In this document: in pieces, positions 25,727-36,647 of the stretch
Layout of the letters: the number at the start of each line of letters is the position of its first letter
Numbering within the stretch: position 1 is the stretch's first letter
Assembly: GCA_030041335.1 (NCBI GenBank)
Contig: JASHOB010000042.1
Span: 50,366 to 114,365 of the forward strand
Direction: 5' to 3'
DNA: 64,000 nt
Source of the DNA: Alphaproteobacteria bacterium
GTDB taxonomy: Bacteria; Pseudomonadota; Alphaproteobacteria; ATCC43930; CGMCC-115725
Program-made: the position numbers and the translations under genes
The notes under the pieces: generated by a model
The model's input: only the letters and a program-made list of their open reading frames with translations
Database searches by the model: none
Told to the model about the DNA's origin: nothing

Positions 25727-26683
25727 TCAGATCCGCTCGATGATTACTTCGCCGAACAGACCGTGCGGACGGAACAAAAGCACGATCAGCGCCACGACAT
25801 AGGCAAACCACGCCTCAGTGCCGCCGCCTATCAGCGGCCCCCAGTAAAGCTCAAACAATTTTTCGCTTAGACCGATTATCAGGCCGCCGACGATGGCGCC
25901 GGGAATGGAGGTGAACCCCCCCAAAATCAGCACGGGTAGCGCCTTAAGTGCGACCACTTCGAGCGCGAACGAAACCTCGGATCGCGCGCCCCACATGATG
26001 CCGGTAGCCAGTGCCACGACGCCTGCGGCGAACCACACGATGACCCAGATCTGATTGAGCGAAATGCCGACCGAAAGCGCCGCGCGATGACTATCGGCGA
26101 CCGCGCGCAGCGCTCGGCCGATACGCGTATATTGAAACACGAACGCCAAGCTCGCGACCATAACTGACGCGATGACCGCGGCGGCGATGTCGATCTTTTG
26201 CAGCGTGACGAGACCGTCTAGGATGTGCAGGTCGATGGCGCCCTGTGGCAAATGGAGCTGGCGAGTGATCATCTGCTTGGTCTCGCCGCCGAACAGCAAC
26301 TGGCCGAAGCCGATCAGAAAATAGGTGAGCCCGAACGTGGCCATGAAAAGCACGATGTCGGGCCGGTTTAACAGCGGCCGCAGCACGAGCCGCTCGATCG
26401 CGACGGCGAGCGCCAGCATGATGACAACCGTCAATGCCAACGCGGGCAGTGCCGGAATGCCGGCGGCATAGAGCCCGACCAGGGTCAGGGCGGCGAACAC
26501 GACCATGATGCCTTGGGCAAAGTTGAACACGCCTGAGGCCTTGTAGATCAGCACAAACCCGAGCGCGATCAGTGCATAGAGCACGCCCGACACCAGTCCA
26601 TCCCACAACGTCTGTACGAGCAGATCAGGGGCTTGGCCCATCTGCACGAACGGATCGACAAAGATGAGATAGAGAAGATCCAT
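25727..26683 (-). CDS. livH: LivH-type ABC transporter permease (system 1)
   Basis: The 318-residue membrane protein carries LWDGLVSGVLYALIALGFVL and ASGVFNFAQGIMVVFAA, the conserved N-terminal LivH blocks, and TRIGRALRAVADSHRAALSV, the cytoplasmic coupling helix. The C-terminal GGFTSIPGAIVGGLIIGLSE block is also typical. It pairs with LivM to form the transmembrane path for the substrate. It lies 14 bases after livG and ends two bases before livM. Confidence 0.9.
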   Translation of the reverse strand: MDLLYLIFVDPFVQMGQAPDLLVQTLWDGLVSGVLYALIALGFVLIYKASGVFNFAQGIMVVFAALTLVGLYAAGIPALPALALTVVIMLALAVAIERLVLRPLLNRPDIVLFMATFGLTYFLIGFGQLLFGGETKQMITRQLHLPQGAIDLHILDGLVTLQKIDIAAAVIASVMVASLAFVFQYTRIGRALRAVADSHRAALSVGISLNQIWVIVWFAAGVVALATGIMWGARSEVSFALEVVALKALPVLILGGFTSIPGAIVGGLIIGLSEKLFELYWGPLIGGGTEAWFAYVVALIVLLFRPHGLFGEVIIERI

Positions 26684-26697
26684 CGCGCGCCGCCCGG

Positions 26698-27483
26698 TTA
26701 CCCCGCCACACCGAGATAGGCCGCAATGACCGCGGGATCCTGCTTGACGACCGCGGGCGCGTCGTCGGCGATCTTGCGGCCGTAATCGAGCACGACGACC
26801 CGGTTCGACAAATCCATCACGACGCCCATGTCATGCTCAATAAGCGCGATGGTCATGCCGAACTGGGCGTTCACCTCGAGGATAAAGCGACACATATCCT
26901 CCTTTTCCTCGAGGTTCATTCCCGTCATCGGCTCATCGAGCAGCAGAAGCTCCGGCTCGGTAGCGAGGGCGCGTCCGAGTTCGACGCGCTTTTGCAGGCC
27001 GTAGGGCAAGCGCCCGACCGGGACCCGCCGGATCGCTTCGATCTCGAGAAAATCGATGATTTCCTCCACCGCGCGGCGGTGCTCGATTTCCTCGTCCATC
27101 GCCGGACCATAGCGCAACAATTGCCAGAAGAAGCCCCGCTTCATCTTCAACGTTCGGCCAGTCATCAGATTGTCGAGTGTCGTCATGCCGCGGAAAAGTG
27201 CTACATTTTGGAAGGTCCGCGCGATGCCGTTGCGCGCCGCAAAACCCGGACGCATGCGAGTGAAGCTTTGGCCACGAAATCGAATCACGCCGCGGTTCGG
27301 CCGATAGAACCCGTTGATCACGTTGAGCATCGAGGTTTTGCCAGCACCGTTGGGGCCGATGATCGCTCGAATCTCGCCGCGCTTGATGTCGAATGATACC
27401 TCGCTCAGCGCTTGCACGCCGCCGAAGCGCAGGCAAATTTCCTCAACCGCCAGCAGCGTTTCCCCGGCGGCCGCGTTGGTCAT
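26698..27483 (-). CDS. livG: LivG-type ABC transporter ATP-binding protein (system 1)
   Basis: The 261-residue ATPase has Walker A GPNGAGKTSM, the LivG block FRGQSFTRMRPGFAARNGIA, an LPYGLQKRVELGRALATEP segment that replaces the usual LSGGQ signature, and Walker B LLLLDEPMTGMN followed by the switch histidine in IALIEHDMGVVMD. It powers import through LivH/LivM. Its ATG overlaps the stop of the acyl-CoA synthetase gene by four bases, so the two are translationally coupled. Confidence 0.9.
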   Translation of the reverse strand: MTNAAAGETLLAVEEICLRFGGVQALSEVSFDIKRGEIRAIIGPNGAGKTSMLNVINGFYRPNRGVIRFRGQSFTRMRPGFAARNGIARTFQNVALFRGMTTLDNLMTGRTLKMKRGFFWQLLRYGPAMDEEIEHRRAVEEIIDFLEIEAIRRVPVGRLPYGLQKRVELGRALATEPELLLLDEPMTGMNLEEKEDMCRFILEVNAQFGMTIALIEHDMGVVMDLSNRVVVLDYGRKIADDAPAVVKQDPAVIAAYLGVAG

Positions 27484-29441
27484 GCCGCGAGCTCGGCTAG
27501 CGCTGCTACCGGCTCCATGTCGTAGATTTTGATCCGCGCCGATATCGTGCCTTTGCGTCCGTCCTCGAACACCACTTCGGTCGCGGCCTCTACGGTTTCG
27601 ACACCGCTATAGAGCGCTTCAACAAGCTTGGCGTAGCGTTCTGCAATAAAGCGCCGGCGGACTTTCTGCGTACGCGTCAATTCGCCGTCATCGGCATCGA
27701 GTTCCTTGTGAAGGACCAGGAAGCGACGGATCTGCGCACCAGCCGTGGCTGGTTCCAACGCCAGATCGCGATTGACGGCGCCGACGTGCTCGGCCAAGAG
27801 CGCGATGACGCGATCGTGTCCGGCCAGCTCCTGGTAGGAGCCATGCACCACGTCATTGCGCTCCGCCCAATCGCCGACTGCTGTCAGATCGATATTGAGG
27901 AGACAGGTGACGTAGTCCCGCCCGTCGCCGAACGCCACCGCCTCACGGATATTGGGAAAGAATTTGAGCTTGTTTTCGATGAATTTGGGCGCGAACAGGG
28001 CGCCGTCGCGCAAGTGTCCGACATCCTTGGATCGGTCAATGATGTGAAGGTGGCCCGTCTTGTCGAGAAAGCCGGCGTCGCCGGTTTTGACGAAGCCGTC
28101 CGGCGTGATCGCCTGAGCGGTTTTTTCCGCGTCCCTGAAATAGCCGATGAATTGGCCCGGGCTGCGGTATTGGACTTCGCCATCCTCCGCAATGCGCACC
28201 TCGACGCGCGGCATGAGTTGCCCGACGGTGTCGGCTCTGACCTGATGATCCGCCTGAGACGCCACTAGAAGGAACGTCTCGGTCTGCCCGTAGGCCTGCT
28301 TCAAGTTCATACCGATCGAGCGGAAGAACGAGAAGAGGTCCGGCCCAATCGCCTCGCCTGCTGTGTAGGCGACACGAATGCGCGAAAAACCGAGCGCGTT
28401 CTTGAGGGGCTCGTACACGACGAAACGACCCAACGCATAGCAAAGCCGAACGTGAAGGGGTACTTCTCGGCCATTCAGGATTTTCTCGCCGTGACGGCGC
28501 GCGAATGCGATGAAAAAACGATAGATCGCCCGCTTGAAGGCGCCTGCATCGGCCATCCGAACCGTGGTTGCGGTGAGCAGTGTCTCGAACACGCGCGGCG
28601 GGCCGAAATAATAGGTCGGGCCGATCTCGCGCATGTTCTCCTGCACGGTCGCGGCGCTTTCGGGACAGGACACGCAAAAACCGGCGTATAACGACTGGCA
28701 GAAGGTCAGGTAGTGATCGCCGGCCCACGCCAACGGTAGATATGCCAGCACCTCGTCGCGTTCGGTGAACCGGTCGAAAGCGATCGAATCGCTCACTGCG
28801 GCGATGGCACGTCCGGACAGGATTTGGACTCCCTTCGGCCGTCCCGTAGTCCCCGAAGTATAGAGAATGACGCAGATGTCGTCGGCCGTGCCATTCGCCA
28901 GCTCGGCCTCGAGCCAGGCTTCGAGTGACGGCTCTTCGGCCAAGGCACGATGACCCGAAGCCAGGATTTCATCCATCGGGTAAAGCCGCCCATGATCGTA
29001 ATCGCGCAGGCCGCGCGGCTCCTCATAGATGACGGCCGCGAGTACCGGCAGTTGTTCCGACACCGTCAGGATTTTATCGACCTGCTCCTGATCCTGGACC
29101 ACGGCGAGCCGCGCGCCGGCGTGATTGAGCACATAACCTATCTCGTCGGCGATGCTGTCGGCATAGAGCGGCACCGGTATCGCGCCTAACCATTGTGCTG
29201 CCAAGAAAGACCAGTAGAGCTTCGGGCGATTGTTGCCGATGATGGCGAATACCTGGCCGCGCCTCAGCCCGAGCCGCGACAAGCCGACGGCATAGGCCCG
29301 CACTTCGCGTTCGACCTCAGACCACGTCCAGCTGCGCCAGATGCCGCGATCCTTAAGGCGAAACGCGGGCCTCCCGGCGAAACGGCGGGCGTTCAGGGTA
29401 AGCAGCTTTGGAAACGTATCCGGCGTGACGGCGTCCGTCAC
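27480..29441 (-). CDS. Long-chain-type acyl-CoA synthetase (AMP-binding)
   Basis: The protein of about 653 residues has the adenylate-forming motifs in order: CVILYTSGTTGRPKGVQ, the AYGQTETF block, and VKTGDAGFLDKTGHLHIIDR followed by SKDVGHLRDGALFAPKFIEN, which lies where the catalytic lysine region of acyl-CoA synthetases is found. It activates a carboxylic acid with ATP and CoA in the cytosol. The GTG at 29441 was preferred to the longer frame from 29561 because AGGGAGG lies five bases upstream. As first gene of the operon acyl-CoA synthetase, livG, livH, livM, binding protein, livF, PaaK-like ligase, it couples uptake to CoA trapping. Confidence 0.85.
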   Translation of the reverse strand: MTDAVTPDTFPKLLTLNARRFAGRPAFRLKDRGIWRSWTWSEVEREVRAYAVGLSRLGLRRGQVFAIIGNNRPKLYWSFLAAQWLGAIPVPLYADSIADEIGYVLNHAGARLAVVQDQEQVDKILTVSEQLPVLAAVIYEEPRGLRDYDHGRLYPMDEILASGHRALAEEPSLEAWLEAELANGTADDICVILYTSGTTGRPKGVQILSGRAIAAVSDSIAFDRFTERDEVLAYLPLAWAGDHYLTFCQSLYAGFCVSCPESAATVQENMREIGPTYYFGPPRVFETLLTATTVRMADAGAFKRAIYRFFIAFARRHGEKILNGREVPLHVRLCYALGRFVVYEPLKNALGFSRIRVAYTAGEAIGPDLFSFFRSIGMNLKQAYGQTETFLLVASQADHQVRADTVGQLMPRVEVRIAEDGEVQYRSPGQFIGYFRDAEKTAQAITPDGFVKTGDAGFLDKTGHLHIIDRSKDVGHLRDGALFAPKFIENKLKFFPNIREAVAFGDGRDYVTCLLNIDLTAVGDWAERNDVVHGSYQELAGHDRVIALLAEHVGAVNRDLALEPATAGAQIRRFLVLHKELDADDGELTRTQKVRRRFIAERYAKLVEALYSGVETVEAATEVVFEDGRKGTISARIKIYDMEPVAALAELAA

Positions 29442-30009
29442 CACAACCTCCCTCTGGGCGGCGCCATTCTCTGCCTGGGGAGGCCGGCGCCATTTCTGTG
29501 TTGGCGGCAAGTCTACCCTCAGTTTCGCGACTTGGGGAAGTAGCGGGCGGCGCCGCAGCATCGCGGTGCACGTCCGATCTAGGTCGCACCGCTAGACGGA
29601 ATCTCGGTGATTGAGGTCTTTTATGCGCGCTCATGCCTTGGAGCGGCTCTGATTTGCTTAGCCGCGACACCAGAGAAAAAGGATCGCAGCACGGAGATTC
29701 GTTTCTGAACAGCCAATGCGATCCGAAATCCTTTCAACGATCCGCGAGGTTGGTTGACAACGCGGAGCGATTGCTGCCGCCTCATGTGGCGCGTAGAATC
29801 GCCCCTGCGGCAACTCGGCGCCTTTGGTCGCGCTTGCCAAATCGCCTTGCCGACAAGCCAATGCTATCGCCGTTGGCCGCGTTGACGGTCGACAAAATCA
29901 AGCAAGGACTAAGTGATGGAAAGCAATTTTGGCGCCGCGCTCGGGAACCACCGCATTGATTTTATTGAATTTATGACACCAGATCCATCTTCGCCGTGAT
30001 CATCTGCCA
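29442..30009. other. Intergenic region between divergent operon start and fghA, nothing recognised
   Basis: The region must hold the promoter of the minus-strand transporter operon and of the plus-strand hydrolase gene. Small ORFs (for example plus 29633-29959) show no domain. It is less GC-rich than the flanking genes near 29940-29990. Confidence 0.45.
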
Positions 30010-30849
30010 ATGCTGACCATTCAAAGCGAGCAGCGCTGTTTCGCCGGCACGATCGGATTCTATTCTCATCCATCGAGCGCGATCGGTGCGGCGATGCGCT
30101 TTTCTGTCTACCTCCCGCCGCAGGCAAGGAGCGCAAAGTTGCCGGTCCTCTATTACCTCGCCGGTCTCACCTGCACCGAGGAGACCTTCATGATCAAAGC
30201 GGGGGCCCTGAGGCTTGCCGCTGAACTCGGGCTCATCCTCGTTGCACCCGATACCAGCCCACGCGGGCTCGGGCTTCCGGGCGAGGATGATGCCTGGGAT
30301 TTCGGCACAGGCGCGGGATTTTATCTCGATGCGGAAGCCGAACCATGGCGGCGCCATTACCGCATGTATTCCTATGTGTCGGAGGAGTTGCCCGCGCTGA
30401 TCGAGGCGAATTTCAGTGCCCGCATCGATCGCCGCGGCATCTTTGGACACTCGATGGGCGGTCACGGCGCGCTCGTCATCGCGCTCAAGAATCCGGCGCG
30501 CTATCAATCAGTTACGGCCTTTGCGCCGATTTCCAATCCAATGGCCGTGCCTTGGGGCGAGAAGGCGTTCAGTCACTATCTTGGCCCGGACCGCGCGCGC
30601 TGGGCAGCGTGGGATGCAAGTCTCCTCATGCGCGAGCGGCCCTATCCTGGGCAAATTCTTGTCGATCAGGGTCTCTCCGATCAATTCCTTGAGAATCAAC
30701 TTCATCCGGACGCCCTCGAAGCCGCCGCCCGAGCGTCAGGTCAGGCACTCGCTTTGCGCCGACACGAACACTACGACCACTCCTACTGGTTTATCCAAAG
30801 CTTCATCGCCGATCACATGGTGTGGCACGCGCATGCGCTGGTGAATTGA
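30010..30849 (+). CDS. fghA: S-formylglutathione hydrolase
   Basis: The 279-residue alpha/beta-hydrolase has the catalytic triad Ser148 (GHSMGGHGAL), Asp224 (GLSDQFLENQ) and His257 (HYDHSYWFIQSF), plus the family landmarks YYLAGLTCTEETFMIKAG and PDTSPRGLGLPGEDDAWDFG. It hydrolyses S-formylglutathione to formate and glutathione, the second step of glutathione-dependent formaldehyde detoxification. The usual partner, S-(hydroxymethyl)glutathione dehydrogenase, is not adjacent. The ATG at 30010 was chosen; a strong ribosome binding site is not obvious. Confidence 0.93.
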   Translation: MLTIQSEQRCFAGTIGFYSHPSSAIGAAMRFSVYLPPQARSAKLPVLYYLAGLTCTEETFMIKAGALRLAAELGLILVAPDTSPRGLGLPGEDDAWDFGTGAGFYLDAEAEPWRRHYRMYSYVSEELPALIEANFSARIDRRGIFGHSMGGHGALVIALKNPARYQSVTAFAPISNPMAVPWGEKAFSHYLGPDRARWAAWDASLLMRERPYPGQILVDQGLSDQFLENQLHPDALEAAARASGQALALRRHEHYDHSYWFIQSFIADHMVWHAHALVN

Positions 30850-31218
30850 TAGCGCACCCGGACGGCAAGAGGTTCACTTCCGTCCTGACCAAACTGCACG
30901 ATCTTGGGCACCATCTCGCCAACGCCCTGGCTTTTCGCTACCGCCTAGCAAAGTCCAAACGGGCATCGTCCCGCTGCGCCGAGGCCCGAAAAGGCCGCAT
31001 TGCGACTTGAGGCCAGTCGATTGACCGCGCACCATTTCGTTGCCACGTCGATACGATGAAATAGTTCATCGCCGCTCACAAGCCGCGGTTCTTTGCCCGA
31101 TGCCGGATCAGAACGACCTGCCGGCAAAAGGCGGCGAGCCAATCATGACGTCCTGTCGTTCCGCTCAGCCTACATGGGGTGGGCCCGATTGCAGCGGCAT
31201 GCGGGACTCGGCACGCGA
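30850..31218. other. Intergenic region upstream of gntR, nothing recognised
   Basis: No recognisable ORF is present. A 6-bp stem (GGACGG / CCGTCC) with a 14-base loop follows the fghA stop at 30860-30885 but has no T run. The right end leads into the operator-like element before gntR. Confidence 0.4.
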
Positions 31219-31240
31219 AATGACCTATTATACGGTCATT
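31219..31240. promoter_or_regulatory. Operator-like inverted repeat overlapping a possible -10 box, upstream of the GntR operon
   Basis: AATGACC and GGTCATT form a perfect 7-bp inverted repeat separated by eight bases, TATTATAC, whose TATTAT resembles a -10 element. The repeat ends eight bases before the GTG start of the regulator gene. A GntR/HutC regulator binding here would repress its own transcription and that of the whole downstream operon until an effector releases it. Binding is inferred from symmetry and position. Confidence 0.55.
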
Positions 31241-31248
31241 AGGTTCTT

Positions 31249-32112
31249 GTGGGCGGAGTGACGGTGGCGACAGGTGTGAAGCGGCTACCCGCGACCATCG
31301 CGACGGTCGATTCTCGACTGCCGACTCCGCTTTACCATCAGATCTATCTCATTCTGCGCGAGCAAATCGCCGACGGGTCCATCGGCCGCAACGCCACGGT
31401 GCCGGGCGAGCAGGAATTGACCCGGCTTTACGGCGTGTCACGCGTCACGGCGAAGCGCGCCCTCGACGAATTGGCGGCCGAGGGGCTGGTGGTGCGCGAG
31501 CGCGGCCGCGGCACGCGCGTCCGCTCGGCGCCGCCGACCCCGCCGTTCCGCGCCTCCATCGAGGGGCTGCTGGAAAATCTGCTGGTGATGGGCCTGAAGA
31601 CCAAGGTGGTACTGCTGGAATTCGGGTATGTCCGGGCGCCCGCAGAGGCGGCGGCAGCGCTCGGCTGCACCGTCGGTCAGACCGTCCAACGCGCGGTCCG
31701 AATCCGGCATGTCGACGGCGGGCCTTTCTCCCACCTCACCACGTTCGTGCCGGAAGCGATCGGCCGCACTTACAGCCGGCGCGATCTGGCTTCGGAGCCA
31801 CTATTGTCGTTGCTTGAGCGCTCGGGCATTCGCGTCTCCCGCGCCGATCAGGTGATCACCGCAAAGCTCGCCGACGCACAGGCCGCGCGCTACCTTGAAG
31901 TCGCCGTCGGCGCGGCGCTGCTCAAGATCACGCGCATCGTGCGCGACCAGCACAGCCGGCCAGTCGAGTTCATCACCGGCCTCTACCGTCCCGATCGCTA
32001 TCAATATGCGATGTCTTTGTCCCGGATACAGGACCGCAGCCAGCCGCTGTGGCATGACGATCTGCCATCGAGGCATCGTGCCCAATTCAACAAGCACAAA
32101 CGGGAGCTCTGA
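31249..32112 (+). CDS. GntR/HutC-family (UTRA domain) transcriptional regulator
   Basis: The 287-residue protein has an N-terminal winged helix (PLYHQIYLILREQIADGSI, then GEQELTRLYGVSRVTAKRAL and LVVRERGRGTRV, about residues 25-92) and a C-terminal UTRA effector domain (about 105-265, with the GxxLLKITRIVRD and VEFITGLYRPDRYQY blocks). The start is probably GTG at 31249, or GTG at 31258 or 31264. It is the first gene of the catabolic operon, two bases before the binding-protein gene, and a perfect inverted repeat lies just upstream. Local control by the imported substrate or an intermediate is therefore likely. Confidence 0.9.
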   Translation: MGGVTVATGVKRLPATIATVDSRLPTPLYHQIYLILREQIADGSIGRNATVPGEQELTRLYGVSRVTAKRALDELAAEGLVVRERGRGTRVRSAPPTPPFRASIEGLLENLLVMGLKTKVVLLEFGYVRAPAEAAAALGCTVGQTVQRAVRIRHVDGGPFSHLTTFVPEAIGRTYSRRDLASEPLLSLLERSGIRVSRADQVITAKLADAQAARYLEVAVGAALLKITRIVRDQHSRPVEFITGLYRPDRYQYAMSLSRIQDRSQPLWHDDLPSRHRAQFNKHKREL

Positions 32113-32114
32113 AC

Positions 32115-33353
32115 ATGTCACAAGGGAATCGCGGCTATTCCTTGAGCCGCCGCCGTTTTCTCCGCGGCACCGCGGTCGGCGGGCTTGCCGTCGCTAGCGG
32201 CGCCATCGCCATGCCCCATGTCGCGCGCGCCGCGGCGCCGGTAAGGGTCGGGATCATCCATCCCGTGACCGGCGCCGTGTCCTATTCCGGCGCCCAAGGG
32301 CGCGCCGGCGCCATGATGGCGGTCGACGAAATCAACGCCGCCGGCGGTATCAAGTCGCTTGGCGGCGCCATGATCGATGCGCTTCTCGCCGACGCGCAGT
32401 CGAAGGCCGATGTCGGCGCGGCGCAAATCGAGAAATACAACGACGCCGGTGTCAGCGCGGTCGTTGGCGGCTATGCCAGCTTCATCTGTCTGGCAACGAC
32501 GCAGGCCGCGGCAAAGCATGGCATTCCCTACGTCGTTGATGTCGGCACCGACGACCGCATCGTCAAAGCGGGATTGAAAAACACCTTCCGTTTCAGCCCG
32601 GGCTACGGCGTATTCGTCGACACGGCGATCAAGGCACTCGACCAGATCAATACTGCCGCAGGCAGGCCTGCCAAGACAGCCGTGATCGTCCACGAAGATT
32701 CGGCCTTCGGCACCGGCACCGCCAAACTTCTCCAGAAGCAACTCGGCAGCATCGCCATCAACGTGCTCGAAGTTATGAAGCATCCGACGCCAAATCTCGA
32801 CTTCAACAACATCGTGCTGCGGATCAAAGCAGCTAACCCGGACCTCGTGATCCCGGCGAACTACTACAATGAGTACGTGCTGTTGGCGCGCACCATGCTG
32901 CAACAAAGGGTGCGGCCCAAGGCGATTTACTCGGTTCTCGGCGGCGCTGCCTCGCAGTACAAATTCGTCAAGGATTTCCCGCAGGCGGCGGCCTACATCA
33001 TGGATTGCAACCACTGGTATAATCCGCATAAGGAAGCGGCGCTGGCGCTTCGCAAAAGGACCGAGGCGAAGGGTCTCTACTTTACCTACGAAGTGTTCCT
33101 GAATTACGAGGCCGTCATGTTGCTGGCCGACGCGCTGGAGCGCGCCGCCAGCACTGACCGGGCCAAGATCATCGATGCACTGGCGTCGAGCGAGTGGGCC
33201 GGCCACTTCATGCCTTACGGTCCGACCCGATTCGTCGGCGGCCAGAACACGGGCGCCCGCGCAGTGAATCTTCAGGTGCAAGACAACGATATAAGAGTCA
33301 TCCTGCCTCCGGAATTCGCCAACGCCAAGCCGATCTTCCCGATGCCGGCCTGA
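32115..33353 (+). CDS. Liv-type substrate-binding protein with a Tat signal (system 2)
   Basis: The 412-residue protein opens with a twin-arginine signal (SRRRFLRG at about residues 11-18, hydrophobic stretch, cleavage probably after ARA), unlike the Sec-type signals of the other binding proteins in the window. The mature part begins VRVGIIHPVTGAVSYSG and continues with DARSKADVG-like and VGGYASFICLATTQAAAK blocks of the type-1 periplasmic fold. It captures the operon's substrate in the periplasm. It starts two bases after the gntR stop and is followed six bases later by livH. Its ligand is unknown. Confidence 0.88.
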   Translation: MSQGNRGYSLSRRRFLRGTAVGGLAVASGAIAMPHVARAAAPVRVGIIHPVTGAVSYSGAQGRAGAMMAVDEINAAGGIKSLGGAMIDALLADAQSKADVGAAQIEKYNDAGVSAVVGGYASFICLATTQAAAKHGIPYVVDVGTDDRIVKAGLKNTFRFSPGYGVFVDTAIKALDQINTAAGRPAKTAVIVHEDSAFGTGTAKLLQKQLGSIAINVLEVMKHPTPNLDFNNIVLRIKAANPDLVIPANYYNEYVLLARTMLQQRVRPKAIYSVLGGAASQYKFVKDFPQAAAYIMDCNHWYNPHKEAALALRKRTEAKGLYFTYEVFLNYEAVMLLADALERAASTDRAKIIDALASSEWAGHFMPYGPTRFVGGQNTGARAVNLQVQDNDIRVILPPEFANAKPIFPMPA

Positions 33354-33358
33354 GCGAC

Positions 33359-34231
33359 ATGGTCGAGGCCGCAATCATCGTCCCCGCGATTCTGAACGGC
33401 CTCACTACTGGCGCGGTCTACGCGCTTGTCGCGCTTGGCCTTACCCTGATCTACGGCGTCCTCCACATCATCAACTTCGCGCATGGCGCGTTGCTGATGG
33501 TGGCGCTGTACGGCGTCTATTTTCTCTATGCGCTCGCCGGGATCGATCCCTACCTGGCACTGCCGATCATGATCCCGGCGATGTTTGCACTGGGCTACTT
33601 GCTGCAGCGCTACGTCATCGGCCGCGCCGGCCACGGCAAGGACGAGAATGTCATGCTGGTGACACTCGGTCTCTCCATCGTCATCGAGAATCTGGCGCTC
33701 TACTTGTGGTCGTCGGACACGCGCACCATCGAGACCGCTTACGGCTTCGCGACGGTCGATCTTGGCGTCGCACTGATCGCGGTGCCGAAGGCGGTCGCGT
33801 TTGTCGGCGCGCTGGCGATCACCGCCGTGCTGTGGGCGCTTATGCGCTGGACCGACCTCGGCAAGGCCATCCGCGCCTTGGCCAGGGAGCGGCGCGGGGC
33901 GCAACTGGTCGGCATCGATGTCGAGCATCTTTACGCGGTAAGCTTCGGCATCGGCATCGCCTGCCTCGGCGCCGCGGCTTGCTTGCTGTTACCGAGCTAT
34001 TATGCCAGCCCACATATCGGCAGTGCCTTCGTCCTGATCGCTTTTACGATCGTGGTGCTGGGCGGCATGGGTAGCTTCATCGGCGCCCTCGTCGGTGGCC
34101 TGATCATTGGCGTGACGGAATCACTCGGTGGGCTCTTCCTTGGCGAGAGTCTCGGCAAGATCGGCGTCTTCCTCATCTTCATCGCCGTGCTGCTGTTCCG
34201 TCCGACCGGTCTGTTCGGACAAAGGGTCTGA
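33359..34231 (+). CDS. livH: LivH-type ABC transporter permease (system 2)
   Basis: The 290-residue membrane protein shows LNGLTTGAVYALVALGLTLI, LHIINFAHGALLMVALYG and LGKAIRALARERRGAQLVGI, the standard LivH blocks. The start at 33359 was chosen because the longer frame from 33194 runs back into the preceding gene and the ATG gives a complete first membrane segment. It forms the channel with the LivM product encoded seven bases downstream. Confidence 0.9.
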   Translation: MVEAAIIVPAILNGLTTGAVYALVALGLTLIYGVLHIINFAHGALLMVALYGVYFLYALAGIDPYLALPIMIPAMFALGYLLQRYVIGRAGHGKDENVMLVTLGLSIVIENLALYLWSSDTRTIETAYGFATVDLGVALIAVPKAVAFVGALAITAVLWALMRWTDLGKAIRALARERRGAQLVGIDVEHLYAVSFGIGIACLGAAACLLLPSYYASPHIGSAFVLIAFTIVVLGGMGSFIGALVGGLIIGVTESLGGLFLGESLGKIGVFLIFIAVLLFRPTGLFGQRV

Positions 34232-34238
34232 TCCCGCC

Positions 34239-35194
34239 ATGAAGAGTGCAGCCGCGATCATCGTCCTGCTGCTCGCCCTGATACCGTTGCCGTGGCTGGT
34301 GCGGTCGGATTTCTGGCTCAATTTCGCGGTGCTGACGCTTTATTACGGGTTTCTCGGCCAGTCTTGGAACATTCTCGGCGGCTATGGCGGCCAATATTCC
34401 TTTGGCCATGCCGCGTTCTTCGGCACCGGTGCCTACACCAGCGCAGTGTTGCAATTGCAGTTAGGGTTCAATCCCTGGCTCGCCGTCGGCCTCGCCTCTG
34501 TCGCGGGCGGCGTGGTGGCCGCTATCGTCGGCGGCCTTAGCTTCCGTTACGGACTGCGCGGATCCTATTTCGCGCTGATAACCCTCGCCTTCGCCGAGGT
34601 CTTGCGCATCCTTGCCGATTCGCTCGGCTTCACCGGCGCCGGCGTCGGTCTGCAAGTGCCGCTGCACCCCGCGGTGGTCAATTTCCAGTTCGCAGGCAAG
34701 TCCGGCTTCTATTTCACCATGCTGGTATTGACGGCACTGGGCTTAGCCGTGGTCTGGTACATCGAGCACTCGCGCTTCGGCGCGCGGCTCATGGCGGTGC
34801 GTGACAACGAGGACGCAGCGCAGGCGCTGGGCGTCAATGTCTATCGGGTCAAGCTAGGCGCCATCGTCGTCTCCGGCATCCTGATGGCGCTCGGCGGTGT
34901 GTTTTATCTGCAATATTTTCTCTATATCGATCCCGAGATCGCCTACGGCCCGGCAGTTTCGATCGCGGCACTGCTGGCGCCCATCGTTGGCGGGCTGGGC
35001 ACCATGTGCGGTCCGTTGCTTGGCGCCGCCGCACTGCAATTGCTCAACGAAGTATCTGAATCGGCGATCGGCGCCGCCCCCGGTCTTAATCTTGTGCTCT
35101 ATGGCGCGGTGCTCGTGCTGATTATCGCGTTTTTGCCGGAAGGCATCGCCGGCGTGGCGCGGCTGCGCATCGGCCTGCCGCGGGGACGCGCTGC

Positions 35195-35198
<4 letters not shown>
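34239..35198 (+). CDS. livM: LivM-type ABC transporter permease (system 2)
   Basis: The 319-residue protein has the LivM blocks SWNILGGYGGQYSFGHAAFF, YGLRGSYFALITLAFAEVLR and GARLMAVRDNEDAAQALGVN (the coupling helix region). The ATG at 34239 was preferred over the long overlapping frame from 34128. Its stop overlaps the following livG start by four bases. Confidence 0.9.

Positions 35199-36643
<1,445 letters not shown>

Positions 36644-36647
<4 letters not shown>

Noticed and set aside
30860..30885. Stem-loop after fghA as a terminator
   Set aside because: Six base pairs with a 14-base loop and no T run are too weak to call.
32118..33374. 418-codon minus-strand ORF opposite the Tat-signal binding protein
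   Set aside because: Mirror frame of a firmly identified gene; the sequence resembles no family.
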